DNA of 64,000 nucleotides from Puffinus mauretanicus (Eukaryota > Chordata > Aves > Procellariiformes > Procellariidae). The stretch is from NCBI GenBank assembly GCA_023333565.1, contig JAJKFH010002767.1:1-64000 (forward strand), in the 5' to 3' direction. The notes under the pieces were generated by a model. That model made no database searches. It was not told the DNA's origin and saw nothing but the letters and a program-made list of their open reading frames with translations. Positions 1 to 8,985 of the stretch are shown here, piece by piece. Each line of letters begins with the position of its first letter. The first letter of the stretch is position 1. Both the position numbers and the translations under genes were made by a program.

Positions 1-377
1 GAAAGCATATGTGTACAATACTTGATAGCTCTATGAGAACAATGTTTTTTCCCCCAAAACAAAGTATGACCAAGTATCATGAAAAACCTGAAAATGTGGG
101 ACAGAAACCAGGAGCTGCTCCATGTCTTCTGTTCCCAGACACGCACACATTTGTGCTGGAAAAATGGGACTGTTGACATGTGTTACCTTTTATTATTATG
201 GCCTTTATTTGAAAGCTTTATATTTCAAACATTTTCAGTGAGGTCTGGATGGGAATTTGTTTCTATCCCCTGGCTAAGCTTGTTGAAGCAAGAGTGCCCA
301 TTTCTGTCATGATGCTGTGGGTGCATTCGTTTTTCTGTCCTCAGCTCTGGTGCAACATGAAGGCATGTTTGCTATTT
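1..377. other. Unique intergenic sequence, no gene seen
   Basis: AT-rich non-repetitive sequence with a short polyC and polyA run near position 50. Short open frames here show no codon pattern or recognisable domain. It ends abruptly at the 3' terminus of the first CR1 element. Confidence 0.6.
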
Positions 378-449
378 AGAATCATAGACTCGAAAAGACC
401 TTTAAGATCATCAAGTCCAACCATTAACCTAGCACTGCCATGTCCACCA

Positions 450-2057
450 CTAAACCATGTCCCTAAGCACCACGTCAACACCTCTTTTAAATACCTCCGG
501 GGATGATGACTCTACCACTTCCCTGGGCAGCCTGTTCCAATGCTTGACAACCCTTTTGGGGAAGAAATTCTTCCTAATGTCCAATCTAAACCTCCCTGGG
601 TGCAACTTGAGGCTGTTTCCTCTTGTCCTGTTGTTTGTTACTTGGGAGAAGAGACTGACCCCCACCTCGCTACAACCTCCTGTCAGGTAGTTGTAGAGCG
701 CGATGAGGTCTCCCCTCAGCCTCCTCTTCTCCAGACTAAACAACCCCAGTGCCCTCAGCCGCTCCCCATCAGACTTGTGCTCCAGGCCCTTCACCAGCTT
801 CGTTGCCCTCCTCTGGACACGCTCCAGCACCTCCATGTCCTTCTTGTAGTGAGGGGCCCAAAACTGAACACAGGATTCGAGGTGCGGCCTCACCAGTGCC
901 GAGTACAGGGGCACAATCACCTCCCTACTCCTGCTGGCCACACTGTTTCTGATACAGGCCAGGATGCCATTGGCCTTCTTGGCCACCTGGGCACACTGCC
1001 GGCTCATGTTCAGCCGGCTGTCAATCAGCACCCCCAGGTCCTTTTCCCCTGGGCAGCTTTCCAGCCACTCTTCCCCAAGCCTGTAGCGTTGCCTGGGGTT
1101 GTTGTGGCCAAAGTGCAGGACCCGGCACTTGGCCTTGTTGAACCTCATACATTGGCCTGGGCCCATCGATCCAGCCTGTCCAGGTCCCTCTGCAGAGCCT
1201 TCCCACCCTCCAGCAGATCAACACTCCCGCCCTGCTTGGTGTCATCTGCAAACTGACTGAGGGTGCACTCGATCCCCTCATCCGGATCACTGATAAAGAT
1301 ATTGAACGCGACTGGCCCCAGTACTGAGCCCTGGGGAACACCGCTTGTGACTGGCCACCACTGGATTTAACTCCAATCACCACAACTCTTTGGGCCCGTC
1401 CATCCAGCCAGTTTTTTACCCAGCGAAGAGTATGCCCGTCCAGTTTCTCTAGGAGAATGCTGTGGGAAACTGTGTCAAAGGCTTTACTAAAATCTAGGCA
1501 GACAACATCCACAGCCTTTTCCTGACCCACTAAGCGGGTCACCTTGTCACAGAAGGAGATCAGGTTAGTCAAGCAGGACTTGCCTTTCATAAATCCATGC
1601 TGACCAGGCCTGATCACCTGGTTGTCCTGTACATGCCGCGTGATGGCACTGAAGATGATCTGCTTCATAACCTTCCCCGGCACCAAGGTCAGAGTGACAG
1701 GCCTGTAGTTCCTCAGATCCTCCTTCTGGCCCTTTTTGTAGATGGGCGTCACATTTGCTAACTTCCAGTGAACTGGGACCTCCTCAGTTAGCCAGGATAA
1801 AGAATTGAAAGTGGCTTGGTGAGCACTTCTGCCAGCTCCCTCAGTACCCTCGGGTGGATCCTATCCAGCCCCATAGACTTGGGTGTGTCTAAGTGGTGTA
1901 GCAGGTCACTAACCATTTCCCCTTGGATTATGGGGGCTTCATTCTGCTTCCCGTCCCTGTCTTCCAGCTCACGGGGCTGGGTACCTAGAGAACAACTGGT
2001 CTTACTATTAAAGACTGAGGCAAAGAAGGCATTAAGTACCTCAGCCTTTTCCTCATC
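450..2057 (-). pseudogene. CR1 ORF2, reverse transcriptase and C-terminal part (frameshifted)
   Basis: This is the downstream half of CR1 ORF2. The enzyme copies the element's RNA into DNA at the nicked target. In the minus frame ending at 1788 the pre-RT linker reads EEKAEVLNAFFASVF. The 1021-1752 frame carries TPIYKKGQKEDLRNYRPV, HGFMKGKSCLTNL and the RT motif A block LDFSKAFDTVSH with its catalytic aspartate. The FADD box of the active site is readable at 1241-1252. The 450-1166 frame carries the conserved CR1 C-terminus ([36 protein letters not shown]) up to a stop at 450. At least two frame shifts and an in-frame stop, near 1150-1350 and 1750-1800, separate these pieces, so it cannot encode a full protein although all catalytic boxes I looked for survive. 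Confidence 0.9.
2053..2057. repeat. Target-site duplication, left copy (TCATC)
   Basis: The 5-bp direct repeat directly left of the solo LTR is identical to 2634-2638. It duplicates CR1 ORF2 sequence and dates the LTR as younger than the CR1. Confidence 0.9.
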
Positions 2058-2275
2058 TGTCCTGGTTCTGGCTGGGACAGGGTTAACTTTCTTCCCAGTA
2101 GCTTGGGGGGTGTGCTGTGTTTTGGGTTTGGTACGAGAGGAGTGTTGGTGGCCCATTGATGCTTTGGTTGTTGCTGGGTGGTGCTTGCACCAGGGACTTT
2201 TCGGCCTCCCGTGCACTGCCAAGTGAAGGGTTAAGCTGTGGGGGGGAGCATAGCCAGGGTGGTTGACCCAGCTGG

Positions 2276-2320
2276 CCAATGGGGTATTCTATACCATGTG
2301 ACGTCACGCTCAGTATAAAA
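2276..2320 (+). promoter_or_regulatory. LTR core promoter: CCAAT box, perfect CRE, TATA box
   Basis: Within 45 bp lie CCAAT (2276-2280), the full palindromic cAMP-response element TGACGTCA (2299-2306) and TATAAAA (2314-2320). Order and spacing match a retroviral U3 promoter driving plus-strand transcription, which would run antisense to the host CR1. The CpG inside the CRE has not decayed. A 12-base G run (2329-2340) lies where the start site would be expected. Whether it is active cannot be told from sequence. Confidence 0.75.
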
Positions 2321-2551
2321 ACTGGGGCGGGGGGGGGGGGCTCAGTCCTCCCGTTCGTGACACGCAGTCAGTGGTCGGTGAGCAGTTGCATTGTGCATCG
2401 CCTGCTTTGTATATTCTATTACTGTTGTTGTTATCATTGTTATTATTACTGTTCTACTTTGTTTGATTTCCATTGTCAAACTGTTTTTGTCTCAACCCGC
2501 GAGTTATCCTACTTGTACCCTCCTGCTTCTCTCCCACATCCTACTGGAGGC

Positions 2552-2578
2552 GGGTGGGGGTGGGGGTGGGGGTGGGGT
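2552..2578 (+). repeat. GGGGGT tandem tract, quadruplex-capable
   Basis: Five runs of three to five G separated by single T residues, inside the U5-like end of the solo LTR. The spacing fits a parallel G-quadruplex with one-base loops. The family consensus probably has a shorter G-rich stretch here, so this may be a local expansion. Confidence 0.8.
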
Positions 2579-2633
2579 GTGTGAGCAAGCGGCTGCGTGG
2601 GGTTTGGTTGCTGGCTGGAGTTAAACCACGACA

Positions 2634-2638
2634 TCATC
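2634..2638. repeat. Target-site duplication, right copy (TCATC)
   Basis: Right-hand partner of 2053-2057. CR1 sequence resumes immediately after it (CTTTGTCACTATATTTCC). Confidence 0.9.
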
Positions 2639-3800
2639 CTTTGTCACTATATTTCCCCCTGCATCCAAAAAAGGATGGAGATTCTCCTCAGCCCTCCTTT
2701 TGTTGCTAATGTATTTATAGAAACATTTTTTATTTCTTTCACTGCAGTAGCCAGATTAAGTTCTTTGGCTTTGGCCCTTCTAATTTTGTCCCTGCATAAT
2801 CTCACAACATCTTTGTAGTTCTCCTGAGTTGCCTGCCCCTTCTTCCAAAGGTCATAAACTCTCCTTTTCTTCCTGAGTTTCAGCCAAAGGTCTCTGTTCA
2901 GCCAGGCCAGTCTTCATCCCTGTCGGCTCGTCTTTTGGCACATGGGGACAGCCTGCTCCTGCACCTCTAAGATTTCCTTCTTGAAGAATGTCCAGCCTTC
3001 CCGGACTCCTTTGCCCTTCAGGACTGTCTCCCAAGGGACTCTGTCAACTAGTCTCCTAAACAGGCCAATGTCTGCCCTCCAGAAGCCCAAGAGAGCAGTT
3101 CTGCTGACCCCCCTCCTTACTTCTCTAAGAATCAAAAACTCTTATCATTTTGTGATCACTGTGCCCAAGACAGCCTCCAACCATCACACCAACCACAAGT
3201 CCTCCTCTGTTTGCAAACAACAGGTCCAGCAGGGTGCCCTCCCTAGTTGGCTCCCTCACCAGCTGTGTCAGGAAGTTATCTTCCCCACACTCCAGGAACC
3301 TCCTAGACTGTTTCGTCTTCACTGTATTGTATTTCCAGCAGACATCTGGTAAGTTGAAGTCCCCCACAAGAACAAGGGCTAGTGATTGTGAGACTCTCCC
3401 AGCTCCTTATAGAATATTTCATCTGCCTCTTCATCCTGGTTTGGTGGCCTATAACAGACTCCCACCATGATATCTGCCTTGTTGGCCTTCCCCTTGATTC
3501 TTATCCATAAACATGGTTACCATCATTAAGCTCTAGACAATCAAAACACTCCCTAACATACAGGGCTACCCCACCACCTCTCCTTCCTTGCCTATCCCTT
3601 CTGAAGAGTTTATAGCCATCCATTGCAGCACTCCAGTTGTGCAAGTCATCCCACCATGTTTCCACAATGGCAACTATATCAGTTTTCCTGCTGCACAGTG
3701 GCTTCAAGCTCCTTCTCTTTGTTGCCAATGCTGCATGCATTGGTGTAGATGTACTTCAGTTGGGCTATTGATCCTGCCACATTTTTGGGGGGAGGAACTC
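2639..3800 (-). pseudogene. CR1 ORF2, endonuclease and linker part (frameshifted)
   Basis: This is the N-terminal half of CR1 ORF2, an apurinic/apyrimidinic-type endonuclease that nicks the target. The 3501-3740 minus frame shows the metal-binding box VETWWDD and the RRDRQGRRGGGVALYV block. The 3125-3367 frame shows GDFNLPDVCW and the catalytic SDH box (GHSDHKMI). The 2852-3135 frames carry the linker to the RT (FRRLVDRVPWETVLKGKG). These boxes occupy three different frames, so single-base indels near 3130, 3370-3500 and 3740 have broken the gene. The linker is further cut by the solo LTR at 2058-2633. Confidence 0.88.
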
Positions 3801-4025
3801 TAATTCATACTTGACCATTCTCAGGTGCTTCTGTGGTTTCTAACACATCAATAACCCTTGCATCTTTGCTGTCGCATGGATCTCCATCCCCTATCTCCAC
3901 TGAGACGGCAGACCGAAGGATCTTGCTAGCACGCTGTCCCTCTAACATTGACGTGCTGCCCCCGGGCTTATCTCTAGCGAGCCTGTTTTAATCCCTTTCC
4001 CCTTTAAATCTAGTTTAAAGCTCTT

Positions 4026-5056
4026 TCAATGAGCCCTGCTAACTCCTGTGCAAAGATCCTTCTCCCCCTTTTGACAGGGGTACCCCATCTGTCGCCAGCA
4101 AGCCTGGCATCGTGTAGACTGACCCATGATCAAAACAACCAAAATTCTGCCGGTGACACCAGGTTCGGAGCCAGGTATTGACCTGCTGGCTCTTCCTGGA
4201 TAGAGGAGAACACTACCTGTGTGAGCTGTGAACAGGGTGTGTGCTCCTGACCCCTTAACCAGTCGTCCCAAGGCCCTGAAGTCTCTCTTGATTGCCCTCG
4301 GACTTCTTGTTGCAACTCCATCGCTGCCTACCTGAAAAATCAATAATGGATAAAATCTGAGGGCCATACCAGGGTAGGGAGTTTGCACATCTTTAACCTG
4401 GTCCCCAGGGAGACAGGAGACTTCCCTAAGAAGTGGGTCTGGTCTGCACATTGGAACTTCTGTTCCCCTCAGGAGAGAGTCTCCTATGAGAGTGACCTGT
4501 CTTTTTTTCGTTATGAAAGCAGTTTTGATGCAGGGCATAGGCCAACTTAACCTTGGCGACACCTCCATGCTAGATGAACTATTGTCCTCGTCATTGTCTG
4601 GTTCCACTTGCAGAGCCTCATCCCTATTATTCAAGGGCACCAGGGAAGATCAGGTAGTCTCAGAGGAGACGTGTGTGCTGCGCTGGGCAGGAACTTGTGG
4701 CCATTGCCCCCTGTCCTTAAGTCCCTGTGTTCAGCCAGGCGGAGAATCCTCCGTGTCACGCGTCCTGTCTGCCTGTTGTGCCTGTCCAGGGAAGGCAGGG
4801 TGCGATTCCAGCAGTATATCTCTCGCTCGTACTCCCCGATACTCCTCAACCTACTCACCTCCTCCCGGAGCTCTGTCACTAAGCGGGGGAGCTCCTCTGC
4901 CTGGGCCACCTCCACGGTGCTCCCTGCTGCCGGCCGGTGCTGGCATAAGCGCAGGGCGCAGCCGCAGCCCGGCACCTGGGCGGCAGCGTGCTCCCGCCGG
5001 AGCTCTGCCCGGGAAGCTGCGTCAGCCGCAGTGGGTGCAGAGCTTAGAGAGGCCAT
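4026..5056 (-). pseudogene. CR1 ORF1: coiled-coil-like N-terminus and SGNH/esterase-like domain (frameshifted)
   Basis: CR1 ORF1 accompanies the element RNA, and in this clade it carries a domain of the SGNH hydrolase (esterase) fold. The likely native start is the ATG at 5056-5054, in a strong GCCATGG context. From it one frame runs to 4631 and contains the heptad-like ELREEVSRLRSI segment. A frame shift near 4635 moves to a second frame (4640-4026) holding an acidic stretch and the SGNH block I motif GDS at 4476-4484 (LIGDSLLRGTE). The later block expected to read G-T-N-D reads VGSDG here, so the Asn of the SGNH signature is lost. The ORF is broken. The first frame is also open far upstream into the tandem array at 5154-5501. 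Confidence 0.8.
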
Positions 5057-5153
5057 GGCTTTCTGCCGGGTGGGTACCACTGCCCCCCCGTCAGCGCCAT
5101 TTCTGCATGCCCTTCCTGCGCACCTTTCCACATGAACTGCCACCCAAACCGCC

Positions 5154-5501
5154 GTGCCACACCCTTGCCGATGTGCCACGCCCTTGCCAATGTGCCACAC
5201 CCTTGCCGATGTGCCACACTGATGTGCCACGCCCTTGCCGATGTGCCACGCCCTTGCCAATGTGCCACACCCTTGCCGATGTGCCACAGTGATGTGCCAC
5301 GCCCTTGCCGATGTGCCACGCCCTTGCCAATGTGCCACACCCTTGCCGATGTGCCACACTGATGTGCCACGCCCTTGCCGATGTGCCACGCCCTTGCCAA
5401 TGTGCCACACCCTTGCCGATGTGCCACACTGATGTGCCACGCCCTTGCCGATGTGCCACACCCTTGCCGATGTGCCACGCCCTTGCTGATGTGCCACACC
5501 C
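5154..5501 (-). repeat. 19-bp units in a 70-bp higher-order tandem array (CR1 5' UTR)
   Basis: About fifteen 19-bp units of the type GTGCCACRCCCTTGCCRAT, plus short 13-bp partial units that recur exactly every 70 bp (junctions at 5220, 5290, 5360 and 5430). Each 70-bp block is therefore three full units plus one partial unit. The array lies between ORF1 and the outer 5' UTR of the CR1, where the promoter of a LINE would lie. Copies are nearly identical, with single substitutions such as ACT/AGT at the 5290 junction, which indicates recent amplification or gene conversion. There are no stops in any of the three minus-strand frames through most of it. Alternative explanation: an ordinary minisatellite that happened to arise here. 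Confidence 0.92.
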
Positions 5502-5750
5502 TGTTCACGGTGCTCCTGGTTGCTAGCAGTTTCCAGGGGCTTTTTTTATAGGTGGAGGGGGTTTGGCCACCGTTGCTCCTGGCCCCCCCCAGGTCTTGTC
5601 AGCCGCTGTCGCGCAAGCTGCGGGCTCTCTGGGCTCCCCCTGAGTTCCCCAGGTTCGGGAAACCCCCTGTGCACCGCGCTGGAGCGCCCCACTGCAGATC
5701 ATGCCGGCACCAGAGCTGCTCACCTTGGTGACTTGCCATTTCAGTAAGAT
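5502..5750 (-). other. Outer CR1 5' UTR, GC-rich
   Basis: GC- and CpG-rich non-coding sequence. On the minus strand it carries a TATA-like CTATAAAAAAAGCC element (around 5540-5555) and the GCAACC-rich stretch seen at CR1 5' ends. The boundary at 5750 is set only by the drop in GC content and may be off by tens of bases. Confidence 0.55.
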
Positions 5751-8700
5751 GCAGTGGGACTGAACAGTGGATTTGTATTAAACAGAGCTTTTTTTCCCTA
5801 GAAGTGTTTCATACATTACCGGTGAGTAAATTATTAGTCTGCTCTGACATAGATAATCTTGTGTCAAAGGGAGTGCTCTTCACTCAATATCATTACCAAG
5901 TGCAGCTGCTAAAATCTTTCAAAAGAAGACCAAAAAGATCTCACAAAAGAGGCTTCGGTTCAGGATGGCACCCTCCAGTGGTAGAGGAGGTATGCATTCA
6001 CAGGCATTCACATGTGGCCATATATAAAGAAGTCCATAATTGTTACCCAGTCAGCAATTCCATGAAAATAAAATGTAATAGATTTAAGATCAGTTAAGCT
6101 AGATTTGGGAGATTGTGTAGATCTTGTAAGCTTGTGGTAAGTCACCGTGCCTGCAGAAAGGATGGGCTGGTCAATCAGAGTCAAAGGGTTAAGCCTTGCG
6201 TCTGAATCCCTGACAACACCAACAGGAATTTCTTATACATGGCCAGAGATTAAATGAATTTTGTTCTAAAGGAATTGAAAGAGTGAAAAAAAAGCCCACA
6301 CCAAACAAGCCTGAACCACACAACGTTATGGGGAGAGATGTCCTTGGCTTTTTAAAACTGTTCTAGAAGAGGGATATAATTATCTGGTAAAACCTATTGG
6401 TTATCATTTTCTATTAGTTCTATAGGACACTTCCATTATGGAAGGTCACTTTTCTCCAGCTACTATATTGCATTTTGTACAACAAAGTACTCATAGGATG
6501 TGACATTTGGTGTTCTGCAAAATAAATTATGATTCTTGTCCTGTGAGAGCCGCTAAAAATAGGCGAGAGAGCAGACAGTTACCTTGCAGCATATGCCATC
6601 TTTAAATGCAGGCAAAGACCCCGACTTTATGGGGGTGGGAATCTGAACACTCATGTGTACGGCCAGCACTTTCTGACTTGCTGATGCGTGTTTTTATCTC
6701 GTGAGGGTGTCATGGCTCTGTGGTTAATAAATACCAGTTTCCACACGTTGTAGCAGCTTTGCCTGCTGCCTCTCGCACACAAATGAGACATGGAGAGATC
6801 GGTCCTGTTTTATAGCACTGCTAACACAAGGCAAAATTTTTTGGTTTTATTTTGATGAAATTTGGCATTTGGTTGGGCGATTGGCTATGTTAGGAAGTAG
6901 CCTCTTAAAACTGCTGTGATTACTAAATAGTGCCATGCACATGCCATGAGTGGCCTTGAAGGCAAATGCTGTGGTGTGACCTGGCTCCATTTCACACCCA
7001 ACGTCCGTGTGACATTGCACAGGTCCGGTGCTAAGCTCTACACTAAAAACCCGCTTTGCAGAACTACGCAAGTGCCAGGAGTTTCCGACTTTCTGATTCG
7101 CGCTTCCAGGAGAAGCACTTCAAATATTTTTCCCTAATAAGCAGATAATTGAAGGACTTCCCCTGACACCTACTCCTACCTCCTTGCCTAGAAAGAGCCT
7201 GACAAGTAGGAAGAAACAGCAGCTTGCCCACAAGCCTAAATGGAATATTTCACAGGCAGGGCTAGCAGAACTCTCATTCTCTTTGAAGAGGTGGTTGCTC
7301 TCACCTTCGGTCCTCTTTGTTCATGTTCTCCCCCCCCAGTTTTTAGGTCTGGATTTGCTTTGTGGTGGTGCTGCTGGGCCAAACCATTTGTTAGCCCTTG
7401 CACAACATCACCGTGCCGCACACAGGAGATACTTGTTTCTGACTTATTACAGATGAATAAAAACTTGCATTAATAGTTAAAAGTAGAGTATTAAAGCTGT
7501 GCTTTACGCAGGGGTGATTGATGGCTTCCATTACACTCCATTAGATATTTTATTCTTGTTAAATGAAGAGCAGCCAACTTTGTCAAGTATTTTTAGTTCC
7601 CTCTGGTCTTATTGGCTCCATCTATTCTCAGGGATGTCCTGTAAATGGCCACATATGGCTTTGTGTCTGTAGGAGTGATGACCGTACAGCTGGCTTTCAT
7701 TGCCCACCAATTTACCGGAGCCCCCTTTATTGTGAGCCTGACAGCACCAGGGAGCTTTGTAGAACTAACAAAATATATCTATTTTCTAATTGTCTATTTA
7801 TCACCTTCCAGGGATTGGTGGGCCTCTCATCTGAAAGCAAAGGGGGGACGGCCTTGAACAATGATCCCTGTCAGGGCAGTTGCTCACTTTAAATTAGGGT
7901 CTCATTGCTAAATAACTAATTTAGTCCTGCTATCAGACTGAAAAAGTGGGTATTCAGTGCAAAGTGCCAACTGGGGAATTGATTATGTCTCCTCTTAGTG
8001 TGCATGATAAAAGCGCCAGACCTGCAGGCAGTAGGTAGCTCCCTGGAGGCCGGCAGCTTCCCAGCATGGAGGGTCCGCACCGGACCACCGGGCAGGGGCT
8101 CCACGGGGTGGCCAGACCCTGGGAGCCATGGCATGTGCCTTGGGCGCTCAGGACCCCCGCGGGTGCAGGAGCCACATGCTGCTCCTCGGGCAGGGGGTGG
8201 TGGAAGGAGAGAGTCGCTGCCACTGCCTCTGGTCTGGAGACAGATGGGGAGGGAGGCAGGGAATGGAGGTGGCAGGAACAGGGGCAGAGAGAGGCTCCAA
8301 GGGGACGGAGACTCTTTGCAGTGATCCCAGGTTTTGTCCCCCAGAAGCGATTTGCCCAGTGTGCCTGTCCACTGCGAGACCTCTTCTCCCATCAGCATCC
8401 CGGGAGAACAACCTCAGCAACTCTCATTAACAGCAAAATCTCTCCCATGTGCCCAGGCTGTCCTTCCCCATCAGGTCCAGTCCGATCACAGAGCTGTGGC
8501 TGGACCAGGATTTGTCACCATGGATGAACAGAGCACACAGTCAGGTCTAAGCACCGAGGAGCCTTTTTCCCGGCTGTAGCACAGGTCTGGACGCACTCCG
8601 GAGCTGTCCAGAGGATGCTGTGGTGCCCCTCTAAGAGCTGCTCTGTGGGTGACTTATCTGTGCCTGATGGAGACCAAGGGACGGGGGGTGCGGGTAGGAA

Positions 8701-8848
8701 GGGCAGGATGCACTGCTGGCTCCAGTGATTTTTAGCCAGCAGGGAGTGCACTGGAAAATTTTGTTGTATGCAACAAGAACAGCATAGGCTATTGATTATC
8801 AAAATAATGTTAACAAGAGGAGAATGCGTATTATCTGTGTGTTGGAAA
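5751..8848. other. Unique intergenic sequence, no gene seen
   Basis: No repeat family or convincing exon recognised. Open frames of 60-160 codons overlap on both strands, most densely in the GC-rich 7950-8600 part, and show no recognisable domain. The 7560-7935 part has a different, conserved-looking character and is listed separately. Confidence 0.55.
7560..7935. promoter_or_regulatory. Candidate conserved non-coding element
   Basis: Inference from texture only: CpG-poor, free of low-complexity runs, with balanced AT-rich blocks and an AAATTAGG...CTAATTTAG homeodomain-type pair near 7892-7925. Two overlapping plus-strand open frames cross it without a recognisable domain. A cross-species alignment would decide. 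Confidence 0.2.
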
Positions 8849-8985
8849 ACACACACACACAAATATTAACACAAAAATATTAACATACAAATATTTATAT
8901 AAATATATATTTATATATTTGATATTATAATATAATATCATACATTATATATTTATAAAACATACATATTTATGTTCAATAACAA
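8849..8985. repeat. (AC)n tract followed by AT-rich low-complexity DNA
   Basis: A short (AC)6 run at about 8849-8861 is followed by alternating ATATTT/TATAAA sequence to about 8985 with several small self-complementary stretches. It is a typical microsatellite and AT-rich patch with no coding content. Confidence 0.85.

Larger units (their letters stand above)
2058..2633 (+). mobile_element. Solo LTR of an avian ERV-L-like endogenous retrovirus, inserted in CR1 ORF2
   Basis: The element begins TGTCCTGGTT and ends CCACGACA, giving the TG...CA termini of an LTR, and is 576 bp long. It is flanked by the perfect 5-bp direct repeat TCATC (2053-2057 and 2634-2638). CR1 ORF2 continues across it when one repeat copy is removed, so both ends are fixed by sequence. 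A 5-bp duplication fits ERV-L (class III) elements. The plus strand carries a promoter arrangement of CCAAT, CRE and TATA (separate entry). No internal viral genes are present, so this is a solo LTR left by LTR-LTR recombination. The same family recurs as a fragment at 28747. Confidence 0.93.
378..5750 (-). mobile_element. CR1 LINE retrotransposon, near full length, minus strand
   Basis: This is a non-LTR retrotransposon of the avian CR1 clade, read on the minus strand. The 3' end at 378 carries the CR1 terminal pattern (reverse complement of AGAATCATAG, preceded in element sense by the TTGGACTTGATGATCTTAAA type of 3' UTR). Reading toward higher coordinates come the ORF2 C-terminus, reverse transcriptase, endonuclease, ORF1 with an SGNH/esterase-like domain, a coiled-coil-like ORF1 N-terminus, and a GC-rich 5' UTR with a tandem array. 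Composition changes from GC-rich to AT-rich near 5740-5755, which I take as the approximate 5' boundary. A 576-bp solo LTR interrupts ORF2. Without it the element is about 4.8 kb, close to full CR1 length, whereas most avian CR1 copies are heavily 5'-truncated. Frameshifts and stops in both ORFs make it inactive. The subfamily is not assigned. Confidence 0.93.

Noticed and set aside
540..1256. 238-codon plus-strand frame
   Set aside because: It is the antisense shadow of CR1 ORF2, which is readable with known domains on the minus strand.
4486..5292. 268-codon plus-strand frame
   Set aside because: Antisense of CR1 ORF1 and its 5' repeats. No independent domain.
5154..5501. CRISPR-like array
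   Set aside because: Units are 19 bp back to back with no unique spacers, inside a LINE 5' UTR of a vertebrate genome. It is a minisatellite-type array.
5044..5508. Repetitive open frames (MAHRQGRGTS-type, three frames) as a protein gene
   Set aside because: Openness in all three frames follows from a stop-free 70-bp repeat. There is no independent sign of translation.
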